Assembly (NCBI GenBank): GCA_012513735.1
Contig: JAAZBR010000026.1
Span: 1-5,355 of the forward strand
Source of the DNA: Clostridiales bacterium
GTDB lineage: Bacteria; Bacillota; Clostridia; Christensenellales; Aristaeellaceae
Length of the DNA stretch: 5,355 bases
Reading direction: 5' to 3'
A model generated the notes under the pieces. The model searched no databases. It had not been told where the DNA came from and saw only the letters and a program-made list of their open reading frames with translations. Numbering within the stretch: the first letter of the stretch is position 1; the number at the start of each line of letters is the position of its first letter. Shown here one piece after another: positions 1 to 5,000 of this stretch. Made by a program: the position numbers and the translations under genes.

Positions 1-32
1 GAAGCGTCCTCAGATATCCGTATGGTTTTCCT

Positions 33-998
33 TTATTCAATCGTTATAGATTTTAACACAGCTTCCGCCTGGGCGAGCGCCTCTGGCCCCAGAAAAAGCA
101 GAAATAAAGCCGTCCGCCCCTTGCCCAGGGCATAGAAGGCCAGGGGGCCGGAGGCCGTATCGCCGGTGATGCGCGCCGCATTCCAGGGGCCCACGGTGAC
201 CATCTCGGGGTCTGCCTTCAGCTTGGTGGATTTGGGCAGGTAGGTGGAAGCCAGCGACGGCGCCTGCGCTTCGGTATAGTCGGTATCTAACGTGCGCTTG
301 CGCACCGCAAACGTATTCTTCTTTGACGCATCTAAAAAGAGGATGCCGTCGTTCATCTCCATGTTCTTGTATCCTTCCGGATAGACAAACGCATAGTTGT
401 CCTGGCTGAAGGGGATGTAGCCCTCCGGAGCGCCATCCTGGGAAAGCGGTTCTTCCGCCTTGAACATGACAATGGAAGCCAATACATCCTCTTGCGCGGC
501 GAGGGCGCTCTGCCCGATAAACCGGAACACCAGCATCTGCGAACCATTGGACAGGTAGCATTGCTGCGCCTGGATGGAGCCGTTGATGGTGCCGAAAGCG
601 CGGAACCCATGCAGATCCCCATACTGAAGCATGTCGTACTTTCCGTTGAACTTCATCTTGCTGTTGCTGTTTTTCTGCTGGGTGATGAACATTTGAATGG
701 TGGAATCGTCCTTCTGCTGGTCCCCTGTCAGTTCTATTAAGTTGGTTGCCATGCTGAAGGCCTGCACGCCGCTGTTTTGCCCGGGGATTTCCAAAATCAG
801 CGAGCCGTCCTTGGCTGATCTGCGCTTCCATGCGGCAGGGTATTGGAAGCTGAAGACGTCGTCCCGGTACTCAGCCTTTTGCTCCGCTGCGGCCATGGGC
901 AAGCAGGAAAGGAACAGCACCGCCGCCAGGATGAGGGAACACCATGCCTTCCATTGCCTGCTCATGCCATAGGCGGGGTTTGTAGGATACTGTTTCAT
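33..998 (-). CDS. Secreted two-repeat protein of unknown function
   Basis: This gene encodes a 321-residue protein that I do not recognise by name. The N-terminus carries basic residues, a hydrophobic segment (about residues 20-36) and an AAA site before EQK at 38-39, which reads as a Sec signal peptide. A cysteine at 32 follows FLS, a poor lipobox, so a lipoprotein is less likely. The mature part is two related halves. VFSFQYPAAWK (48-58) matches NYAFVYPEGYK (201-211), and the segment ending in SIVMFK (175-180) matches the one ending in KSITIE (316-321). The fold resembles small PsbP/DUF1795-like secreted domains, but that is only an impression. The start at 998 is chosen because AAGGAGG lies 7 bases upstream. 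A longer reading frame begins at 1166 but would run through the control region. The gene is transcribed divergently from the lipocalin-like gene, with a palindromic element upstream. No terminator is visible after its stop. Confidence 0.88.
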   Translation of the reverse strand: MKQYPTNPAYGMSRQWKAWCSLILAAVLFLSCLPMAAAEQKAEYRDDVFSFQYPAAWKRRSAKDGSLILEIPGQNSGVQAFSMATNLIELTGDQQKDDSTIQMFITQQKNSNSKMKFNGKYDMLQYGDLHGFRAFGTINGSIQAQQCYLSNGSQMLVFRFIGQSALAAQEDVLASIVMFKAEEPLSQDGAPEGYIPFSQDNYAFVYPEGYKNMEMNDGILFLDASKKNTFAVRKRTLDTDYTEAQAPSLASTYLPKSTKLKADPEMVTVGPWNAARITGDTASGPLAFYALGKGRTALFLLFLGPEALAQAEAVLKSITIE

Positions 999-1005
999 TG
1001 TTTTG

Positions 1006-1012
1006 CCTCCTT
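1006..1012 (-). promoter_or_regulatory. Ribosome binding site of the two-repeat secreted protein gene
   Basis: On the minus strand this reads AAGGAGG, with seven bases before the ATG at 998. It decides the start in favour of 998 over the upstream in-frame ATG at 1166 and the downstream ATG at residue 12, neither of which has such a site. Confidence 0.85.
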
Positions 1013-1041
1013 TTTGTCTGAAATATGCTTTGGCTGCCTCC

Positions 1042-1047
1042 ATCTTA
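1042..1047 (-). promoter_or_regulatory. Candidate -10 box for the two-repeat secreted protein gene
   Basis: On the minus strand this reads TAAGAT, a good match to TATAAT, and would give a leader of roughly 37 bases. No good -35 lies 16-18 bases upstream. The nearest TTGCAC, inside the palindrome, is 23 bases away. This would suit a promoter that needs an activator bound over the -35 position. The call rests on sequence match and position only. Confidence 0.45.
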
Positions 1048-1067
1048 GGACAGGACGGAACAAAAAA

Positions 1068-1084
1068 AGCGTGCAAATTGCACA
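1068..1084 (-). promoter_or_regulatory. Palindromic operator-like element, copy 1 (faces the 33-998 gene)
   Basis: Read on the minus strand, this contains TGTGCAATTTGCACGC, identical over 16 bases to 1104-1119 and 4933-4948. The core GTGCAA-W-TTGCAC (1071-1083) is a perfect 13-base palindrome with an odd centre. The GC tail points toward the downstream gene, as in the other copies. Its centre (1077) is 30 bases from the near edge of the TAAGAT box. Binding by a dimeric regulator is inferred; the protein is unknown. Confidence 0.75.
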
Positions 1085-1103
1085 CTTGAAAAAAGTTTTT
1101 TAC

Positions 1104-1120
1104 TGTGCAATTTGCACGCT
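1104..1120 (+). promoter_or_regulatory. Palindromic operator-like element, copy 2 (faces the 1190-2107 gene)
   Basis: This reads TGTGCAATTTGCACGCT, an exact inverted copy of 1068-1084, with its 13-base palindrome at 1105-1117. The centre (1111) is 31 bases before the first base of the TATAAT box at 1142. That places it near position -42 of the predicted transcript start, where class II activators sit in well-studied promoters. The centres of copies 1 and 2 are 34 bases apart, a little over three helical turns. Confidence 0.75.
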
Positions 1121-1141
1121 CCTCATCCGCAGCGTTTTGCT

Positions 1142-1147
1142 TATAAT
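1142..1147 (+). promoter_or_regulatory. Consensus -10 box for the lipocalin-like gene
   Basis: This is a perfect TATAAT, 43 bases before the start codon, giving a leader of about 36 bases. There is no recognisable -35 at the usual 16-18 base spacing. The TTGCAC in the palindrome (1112-1117) is 24 bases away. A strong -10 with no usable -35 again fits activation by a factor bound at the palindrome. Confidence 0.6.
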
Positions 1148-1174
1148 GAATCAACGTGAAGTACATCCGGAATT

Positions 1175-1182
1175 AAAGGAGG
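1175..1182 (+). promoter_or_regulatory. Ribosome binding site of the lipocalin-like gene
   Basis: AAAGGAGG is followed by seven bases and then ATG at 1190. The in-frame TTG at 1184 would leave only one base of spacing, so the ATG is the start. Confidence 0.9.
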
Positions 1183-1189
1183 ATTGAAC

Positions 1190-2107
1190 ATGAAATCGTT
1201 AAAAGCTAACCTGTCCCTGCTGATGGCGCTGTTGCTGCTGTGCAGCCTGACCGCCGCGCTGGCCGGGCAGCCGGCTATCCCCGGGAATCTGGTTGGCGAA
1301 TGGCACGGCACGGGCACGCCCAAGAAGGGCGGCCCGTCCATTGACCTGACCATCACCGTCAATGCCGACGGCTCCGGCGAATACACGTTCATTCAGGACG
1401 GTTACCAGGAGAGCTGGCCCTTCACCATCACCAGCGACGGCAACCGTTTCTCCGTAGACATTCCCGCCACCAGTCAGTTGGGCAGTGTGGACGGCGTCTG
1501 GGCGCTGGAAGAGGGCGTCCTGAAGCTGGACATCACTTCCACATTCACCAGGGGAGGCAGCTATTCCTATACCGCCGAATGTGAGAGGGTCATCAGGGAG
1601 GAAGAGGCCGACACGGCCTCCGTTTCCGCCGATCCCGGGGCAAAGCAAACTGATGGGGAAGTACCCGCCTGGGCTGGCCGCGGCTGGCAGTTGGACACGC
1701 TGCACTTCAAGACGCTCAGCGAGGACAGCCCCTTCTCCATCGACGCCGGGATGAGCCTGAACGGCCCCACCGAATACGGCGCCTATCTGCATTTCGATGG
1801 TACCGCCCTGTCGTCGGACATCGACTTGAACGGTCTGATTGAGGCCGTTCCCCAGTTGCCCTTCTCTGTGCCGGAGTTGAATTTGACCACATATGACGGC
1901 TTTACCCTGGATGGCGATTGCCTGCGCCTGACCCCCGGGGACATCCTGCTGACACTGGACTACGACGCCGCGTCGGACAGCCTGTCTCTGGTGTACACCA
2001 CCCATGTGGAGATACAAAGCCAGACCCTGGACAACGGCATGCGCACCAAGGGCGGCGAGACGGATATAGAAATCACCCTGGGCTTAGGGCCGAAAGTTAG
2101 CGAGTGA
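1190..2107 (+). CDS. Secreted protein with a lipocalin-like N-terminal domain
   Basis: This gene encodes a 305-residue protein with a clear Sec signal peptide: lysines at 2 and 5, a leucine-rich core, and ALA|GQ cleavage after residue 25. Residues about 31-134 (from NLVGEWHGTG to CERV) alternate short beta strands with Gly/Asp turns and open with a G-x-W motif, as in lipocalin-like beta-barrel domains of secreted Firmicute proteins. A polar linker (about 136-158) follows. The second half (about 165-303) is also beta-rich, with repeated SIDAG, LHFDG and LTLDYD strands, and I cannot assign it to a family. There is no membrane anchor, LPXTG motif or catalytic signature, so a binding or structural role outside the membrane is likelier than enzymatic activity; this is inference. 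It has its own promoter region with an upstream palindrome and is followed by the BspA-like gene after 88 bases with no evident new promoter, so the two are probably co-transcribed. Confidence 0.9.
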   Translation: MKSLKANLSLLMALLLLCSLTAALAGQPAIPGNLVGEWHGTGTPKKGGPSIDLTITVNADGSGEYTFIQDGYQESWPFTITSDGNRFSVDIPATSQLGSVDGVWALEEGVLKLDITSTFTRGGSYSYTAECERVIREEEADTASVSADPGAKQTDGEVPAWAGRGWQLDTLHFKTLSEDSPFSIDAGMSLNGPTEYGAYLHFDGTALSSDIDLNGLIEAVPQLPFSVPELNLTTYDGFTLDGDCLRLTPGDILLTLDYDAASDSLSLVYTTHVEIQSQTLDNGMRTKGGETDIEITLGLGPKVSE

Positions 2108-2148
2108 TTTTCAATTCACCGAGCAGTAACCAACTGGCATCCGTGTGC

Positions 2149-2172
2149 GGGGCGCCCTGCACCGCAGGCCCC
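2149..2172 (+). other. Possible bulged hairpin in the gap between two secreted-protein genes
   Basis: GGGGC (2149-2153) pairs with GCCCC (2168-2172), and CTGC (2157-2160) with GCAG (2164-2167), leaving a three-base loop and a GCC bulge on one side. No T run follows, so it does not look like an intrinsic terminator. It could protect or tune the messenger between the two cistrons, or be chance in GC-rich sequence. Confidence 0.3.
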
Positions 2173-2195
2173 CTCATTGAGAAAGGAGAAAAGCC

Positions 2196-3860
2196 ATGAA
2201 AAAGTACCGGGGATTTCTGGTAATGCTGCTTGTCTGCCTGCTGGCCTTTTGCGGCGCGGCGCTGGCGGACACGCTGGAGGAGGACAGACAGGCGCTGCGC
2301 CAGGCGGAGACCTTTGACGCACAGCTGGCGATACTGAACAAAATCGCGGTGGAAAACGCTGAGGAACTGCAGTATGGCGGCTGGGACAGGGAGTTTACCG
2401 TCAACGTTGCCCCTGGCCTCCCCGAAGGGCTGATCCCTGAGAACTGGGATGATCTGCAGTTTGACGAGTTTTACAATCTGCCTGAAGAAATGCGCGGCCA
2501 TAAGTTTATTGCGCTCTATTGCCCGGTGGTCTCTGCCGGTCCTCCAAAGGTAAAACTTGCAGCCGAGCTGCTGGCGCGCTTTCCGGCAGACATGCGAGCC
2601 GCCTCCCTTGCAGAGGCGGAGTACGCGCTGATCATACGCGCCCATATGGTCAAGTCGGACATTGAGTATACGCCTCCCGCCACCAGTTACCACCGGGATT
2701 ATGAGGCGTACGCTGTGGATCTGCGCAGCGGCCAGTATTCGCAATTCTGGACGAAGCGCAGCGAAGCCGCGTATTATGGATTTCAAAACGAGCTGAATGG
2801 CAGGGAGTTTTCCCAGCGGGCGCTTTGGCAATCCCTGCGCTTTGAGATCCTGGGCGGTGGGGAGGAACTGCTCTACGAGTCGGAGGACGGCTACACTTTG
2901 GTGTTCTTCCGCCTGGCGGGTCAGTGTATCTACACCACTGCTTACAATTCGCCAGATCAACCGGCGATTACCATCCCCGCTATGGTGGAGGGGGACCCTG
3001 TAACGGAGCTGGGTGATGGCTGCTTTAAGGACAATGATTTCATCAGGACGGTGAACTTGCCCGACGGGCTGAAAGCAATCGGCGACGCTGCCTTTGAGAA
3101 CGCATCCGCACTGGAGAGCATCAGCATCCCGGGCTCCGTGCGCTATATAGGCGACAAGGCGTTCGCCGCCTGTACACAGATGACAACAGCGATCATCCAG
3201 GAAGGCGTTGAACGCCTGGGCAATTTGATGTTTTTAGGGTGTGAGCGGCTGGCGGACCTCTATCTGCCCGCCAGCCTGCTGCCGACCGACTTTCTGGAAA
3301 GGTATATCGACAGGAATATGCTGATCTATGCGCCGGAGGGCAGCTTTGCGTTAGAGTGGGCCATGGATCAGGGCTACGAATACGTTGTTTGTAACGATCC
3401 GGGTCAGATGCCCCATGCCGAGCACATCACAATAGGGGACTTTGAGTACTACGTCGTTGGCGATGAGGCGGCGGTGTCGGCCTATCACGGCACGGAAACA
3501 AACGTGATTGTGCCGGACAAAGCCGGCATGGTACCCGTAACAAGCATTTTGCCCAATGCCTTTCTGACGATGGAGCCCCTGGAGAGCGTCACGCTGCCGC
3601 ATAGCATCCGCATCGTGAAGGACGCAGCGTTTCCAATTCAGAGCATCCGCATCGTGAAGGAATCGGAGCCTTCAAGCGTGAACAGCGTTGAAGTATTCCG
3701 TCTGTACGTACCCAACGCGGAAACCGAATTTGGAGATTTTTCGGTCGTGAATTATGAGGGCAAAGCCATTATTCTGGCCCCGGAGGGCAGCCTGGCGCAG
3801 CGCTATGTAGAGTATTTGAATCATCCCGACCTGTATTTTGAAGCCTGGAACGGTACCTGA
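2196..3860 (+). CDS. Secreted BspA-like leucine-rich repeat protein
   Basis: This gene encodes a 554-residue protein. A signal peptide covers residues 1-24 (ALA|DT). Residues about 26-215 form a mixed helical and polar region I cannot assign. From about 232 there are two modules of the BspA/LRR_5 type (Treponema-pallidum-type leucine-rich repeats). The first has the consensus most clearly: LPDGLKAIGDAAFENASALESI (288-309), then IPGSVRYIGDKAF (311-323), and it closes with APEGS at 379-383. The second (about 415-545) is more degenerate and closes with a second APEGS at 529-532 plus flank. Such proteins are extracellular and usually bind other proteins or surfaces. No sortase motif, membrane segment or C-terminal anchor is present, so it is probably released or held non-covalently. 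AAAGGAG lies seven bases before the ATG. It probably shares a transcript with the lipocalin-like gene and converges on the tandem HTH gene. Residues 470-489 contain an odd near-exact duplication. Confidence 0.9.
   Translation: MKKYRGFLVMLLVCLLAFCGAALADTLEEDRQALRQAETFDAQLAILNKIAVENAEELQYGGWDREFTVNVAPGLPEGLIPENWDDLQFDEFYNLPEEMRGHKFIALYCPVVSAGPPKVKLAAELLARFPADMRAASLAEAEYALIIRAHMVKSDIEYTPPATSYHRDYEAYAVDLRSGQYSQFWTKRSEAAYYGFQNELNGREFSQRALWQSLRFEILGGGEELLYESEDGYTLVFFRLAGQCIYTTAYNSPDQPAITIPAMVEGDPVTELGDGCFKDNDFIRTVNLPDGLKAIGDAAFENASALESISIPGSVRYIGDKAFAACTQMTTAIIQEGVERLGNLMFLGCERLADLYLPASLLPTDFLERYIDRNMLIYAPEGSFALEWAMDQGYEYVVCNDPGQMPHAEHITIGDFEYYVVGDEAAVSAYHGTETNVIVPDKAGMVPVTSILPNAFLTMEPLESVTLPHSIRIVKDAAFPIQSIRIVKESEPSSVNSVEVFRLYVPNAETEFGDFSVVNYEGKAIILAPEGSLAQRYVEYLNHPDLYFEAWNGT
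3603..3661 (+). repeat. In-frame 20-base direct repeat within the BspA-like gene
   Basis: AGCATCCGCATCGTGAAGGA occurs exactly at 3603-3622 and 3642-3661, offset by 39 bases (13 codons). It gives SIRIVKD at 470-476 and SIRIVKE at 483-489 with identical codon choice in the shared part. Normal LRR_5 repeats run about 23 residues and vary at the DNA level, so this points to a recent local duplication or slippage. Confidence 0.85.
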
Positions 3861-3862
3861 TG

Positions 3863-3940
3863 CGATGGACGGAAGCGCTGCTGAATAGGCATAAGCTGAG
3901 GTCCGGAAGGCAAACAGCCTACAGCGCTTCCAGTCCGTTG
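3863..3940. repeat. Imperfect inverted repeat across the convergent gene junction
   Basis: GGAAGCGCTG (3871-3880) is the exact reverse complement of 3922-3931. The stem extends outward after a one-base bulge at 3932 (GGAC 3867-3870 with GTCC 3933-3936), and further with wobble pairs to 3863/3940. An inner stem TAGGC/GCCTA (3886-3890, 3917-3921) narrows the loop to 26 bases. The right arm covers the last codons of the tandem HTH gene; the left arm is just past the BspA-like stop. It could act as a bidirectional transcript-end structure, although no T run follows on either strand. Confidence 0.6.
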
Positions 3941-4857
3941 TCCAAAAGCAGTTGCTGGGTGGCCTCGATGTCATACCCATGGCTGATGGCGTATACCAGC
4001 GCCGCGTCCCGCACCTTCAGGGGGTACAGGGTGCCTTTCTTCAAAAACAGGAGCAGGCTCTGGGTCTCTTCCAGGCTCAGCCTCATAGCCAGCGCCAGAC
4101 GGATATAGTAGTCCCGGTTGCGGGCGGTGCGGGTGCCGTTGAGCAGTTGAAAGGCCAGGTTGGATTTGTCAGCAAGGCCGGCCAGATCGATCACCTGGCG
4201 GCGGCCCAGCCCGCGGGCTTCCAGCAGGCTGCCAAAGTAGGTGTTGACGCTTTCCCGGGTGGTGCTGTCGTTCATTTCCTCGCTGAGCGCATCAAAATCA
4301 TGCGTCTGTTTGAGCCTTTGCTCCATGTCCGCTGTCCGCAGGCTTTGATCGGCGCCCCTGACATAGTCAGCCCAGGCATCCTCTGCGTCCCCCAGGGGAG
4401 TCAGGCCGTGCTGATCCAGCAGCAACTGGGTATCCAGCAGGGTATACCCCTCCCGCAGGGCGTAGATCACGGCGGCGTCCCGCTTGCGCAGGGCGTACAG
4501 CGGGCCGATCCCCAGAAAGTTCAGCATGCTCTGGGTCTCTTCCACGGTGAGGCCCAGGCCGAAGGCCAGTTGGATGTAGTAATCCCGCCGCCCCATCCGC
4601 TCCCCCTTGAGCAGTTGGCGGCCAAAGTCTTTATCCAGCTCCGCACGGCGTACGGCTTCAGCAACCGGCAGGCCGTGGTTTTCCAGCAGCCTGGAAAAAT
4701 ATTCACACACCGAGGCGGACAACAGTTGGCTACGGATGGCATCCACCCCCTGGTCAAAACCCGTGCAATCCAATAAAATGGCTTGCGCCTGCATGGTCAG
4801 GGAGGGGGCGGCGGCAGCATCAGCCACAGGTTGTTTTTTGCCTTGCTGTGGATCCAT
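3919..4857 (-). CDS. Tandem Xre-like helix-turn-helix protein (probable regulator)
   Basis: This gene encodes a 312-residue protein built from two copies of a module of about 105 residues (about 50-156 and 203-312). Each begins with a helix ending YFSRLLE or YFGSLLE, then a five-helix Xre/Cro-like HTH (about 54-115 and 208-271) with the signatures QLLKGER and QLLNGTR. Each continues through RDYYIxLA, LxxEETQSxL and a C-terminal part of the form LYxLxxRDAAxxYA, then a helix ending in LLLDxxGL. Proteins of this type occur near Ser/Thr kinases in Clostridia, and here the kinase is divergent. Residues 1-30 are a polar, Ala-rich tail. No membrane segment or signal peptide is present, so it is cytoplasmic. 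It may bind DNA or act as a kinase substrate or partner; neither is shown by sequence. The ATG at 4857 is preferred because GGTGAGG lies five bases upstream. A longer frame from 4917 would start upstream of the predicted transcript start. Confidence 0.88.
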   Translation of the reverse strand: MDPQQGKKQPVADAAAAPSLTMQAQAILLDCTGFDQGVDAIRSQLLSASVCEYFSRLLENHGLPVAEAVRRAELDKDFGRQLLKGERMGRRDYYIQLAFGLGLTVEETQSMLNFLGIGPLYALRKRDAAVIYALREGYTLLDTQLLLDQHGLTPLGDAEDAWADYVRGADQSLRTADMEQRLKQTHDFDALSEEMNDSTTRESVNTYFGSLLEARGLGRRQVIDLAGLADKSNLAFQLLNGTRTARNRDYYIRLALAMRLSLEETQSLLLFLKKGTLYPLKVRDAALVYAISHGYDIEATQQLLLDNGLEAL

Positions 4858-4862
4858 CGCTG

Positions 4863-4869
4863 CCTCACC
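4863..4869 (-). promoter_or_regulatory. Ribosome binding site deciding the tandem HTH gene start
   Basis: On the minus strand this reads GGTGAGG, five bases before the ATG at 4857. It is weaker than the sites of the neighbouring genes. The in-frame ATGs at 4878 and 4917 have no such site. Confidence 0.6.
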
Positions 4870-4900
4870 CCTTTGCATACTATGTATAAATGATGAACCG

Positions 4901-4929
4901 AGTATAGCAAAGAACATGAATAATGTAAA
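4901..4929 (-). promoter_or_regulatory. Sigma-A-type promoter of the tandem HTH gene
   Basis: On the minus strand, TTTACA (-35, plus coordinates 4924-4929) is followed by exactly 17 bases and TATACT (-10, 4901-4906). This is the best complete promoter in the window. It predicts a start near 4894 and a leader of about 37 bases. The palindrome at 4934-4946 begins four bases upstream of the -35, close enough for a bound protein to repress or activate. Confidence 0.7.
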
Positions 4930-4932
4930 TCA

Positions 4933-4948
4933 TGTGCAATTTGCACGC
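4933..4948 (+). promoter_or_regulatory. Palindromic operator-like element, copy 3 (between HTH and kinase genes)
   Basis: TGTGCAATTTGCACGC is identical over 16 bases to 1104-1119 and, inverted, to 1069-1084. The palindrome GTGCAATTTGCAC is at 4934-4946. It sits between the divergent promoters of the tandem HTH gene and the kinase gene and contains the TTGCAC that could serve as the kinase -35. Its GC tail points to the kinase, matching the orientation rule of the other two copies. Confidence 0.75.
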
Positions 4949-4975
4949 CATATCCTCCCATTGTTATGATGTAAT
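4941..4975 (+). promoter_or_regulatory. Candidate promoter of the kinase gene
   Basis: Two readings are possible. TTGCAC (4941-4946), 18 bases, then TATGAT (4965-4970) with an extended TG motif (TGTTATGAT) makes a conventional promoter whose -35 is inside the palindrome. Alternatively TGTAAT (4970-4975) lies 30 bases from the palindrome centre, the same geometry as the two other copies. The sequence does not decide between them. Confidence 0.5.
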
Positions 4976-4986
4976 GGGATGGGGAT

Positions 4987-4992
4987 AGGAGG
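4987..4992 (+). promoter_or_regulatory. Ribosome binding site of the kinase gene
   Basis: AGGAGG ends eight bases before the ATG at 5001. A second purine-rich AAGGAG abuts the ATG directly and is too close to act as the main site. Confidence 0.75.
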
Positions 4993-5000
4993 GGAAGGAG

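Larger units (their letters stand above)
1068..1120. repeat. 53-base dyad: two inverted palindromic elements around an A6-G-T6 core
   Basis: The left arm AGCGTGCAAATTGCACA (1068-1084) is the exact reverse complement of 1104-1120, 17 of 17 bases. The 19 bases between them contain AAAAAAGTTTTTT (1089-1101), itself a palindrome centred at 1095, one base off the overall centre at 1094. Each arm is also a palindrome (GTGCAA-W-TTGCAC), so the structure is nested. It lies midway between two divergent genes. It looks like a paired operator with an intrinsically bent centre and not a terminator, since neither gene ends here. Confidence 0.85.

Noticed and set aside
1068..1120. The dyad as a bidirectional intrinsic terminator
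   Set aside because: Both flanking genes begin here and none ends here; the position and -10 boxes fit a control region.
999..1166. N-terminal extension of the 33-998 gene to an ATG at 1166
   Set aside because: It would place coding sequence over the palindromes and the -10 box and has no ribosome binding site. The ATG at 998 has AAGGAGG at ideal spacing.
2149..2172. The GC-rich hairpin as an intrinsic terminator between the two secreted-protein genes
   Set aside because: The stem is bulged and no T run follows; kept only as a low-confidence structure.
1199..2960. Long minus-strand open frames opposite the lipocalin-like and BspA-like genes
   Set aside because: The opposite strand has signal peptides, ribosome binding sites and recognisable domains; the antisense products are low-complexity.
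4764..4770. GTGCAA half-site inside the tandem HTH gene (CCGTGCAATCC)
   Set aside because: Only one arm is present with no inverted partner, and it lies in coding sequence.
4858..4917. Upstream starts (4917, 4878) for the tandem HTH gene
   Set aside because: The ATG at 4917 lies upstream of the predicted transcript start near 4894, and neither has a ribosome binding site.
3952..4969. Long plus-strand open frames opposite the tandem HTH gene
   Set aside because: They are antisense frames kept open by GC-rich codon use. The peptides lack domain character, and the minus-strand protein has clear repeated HTH modules.
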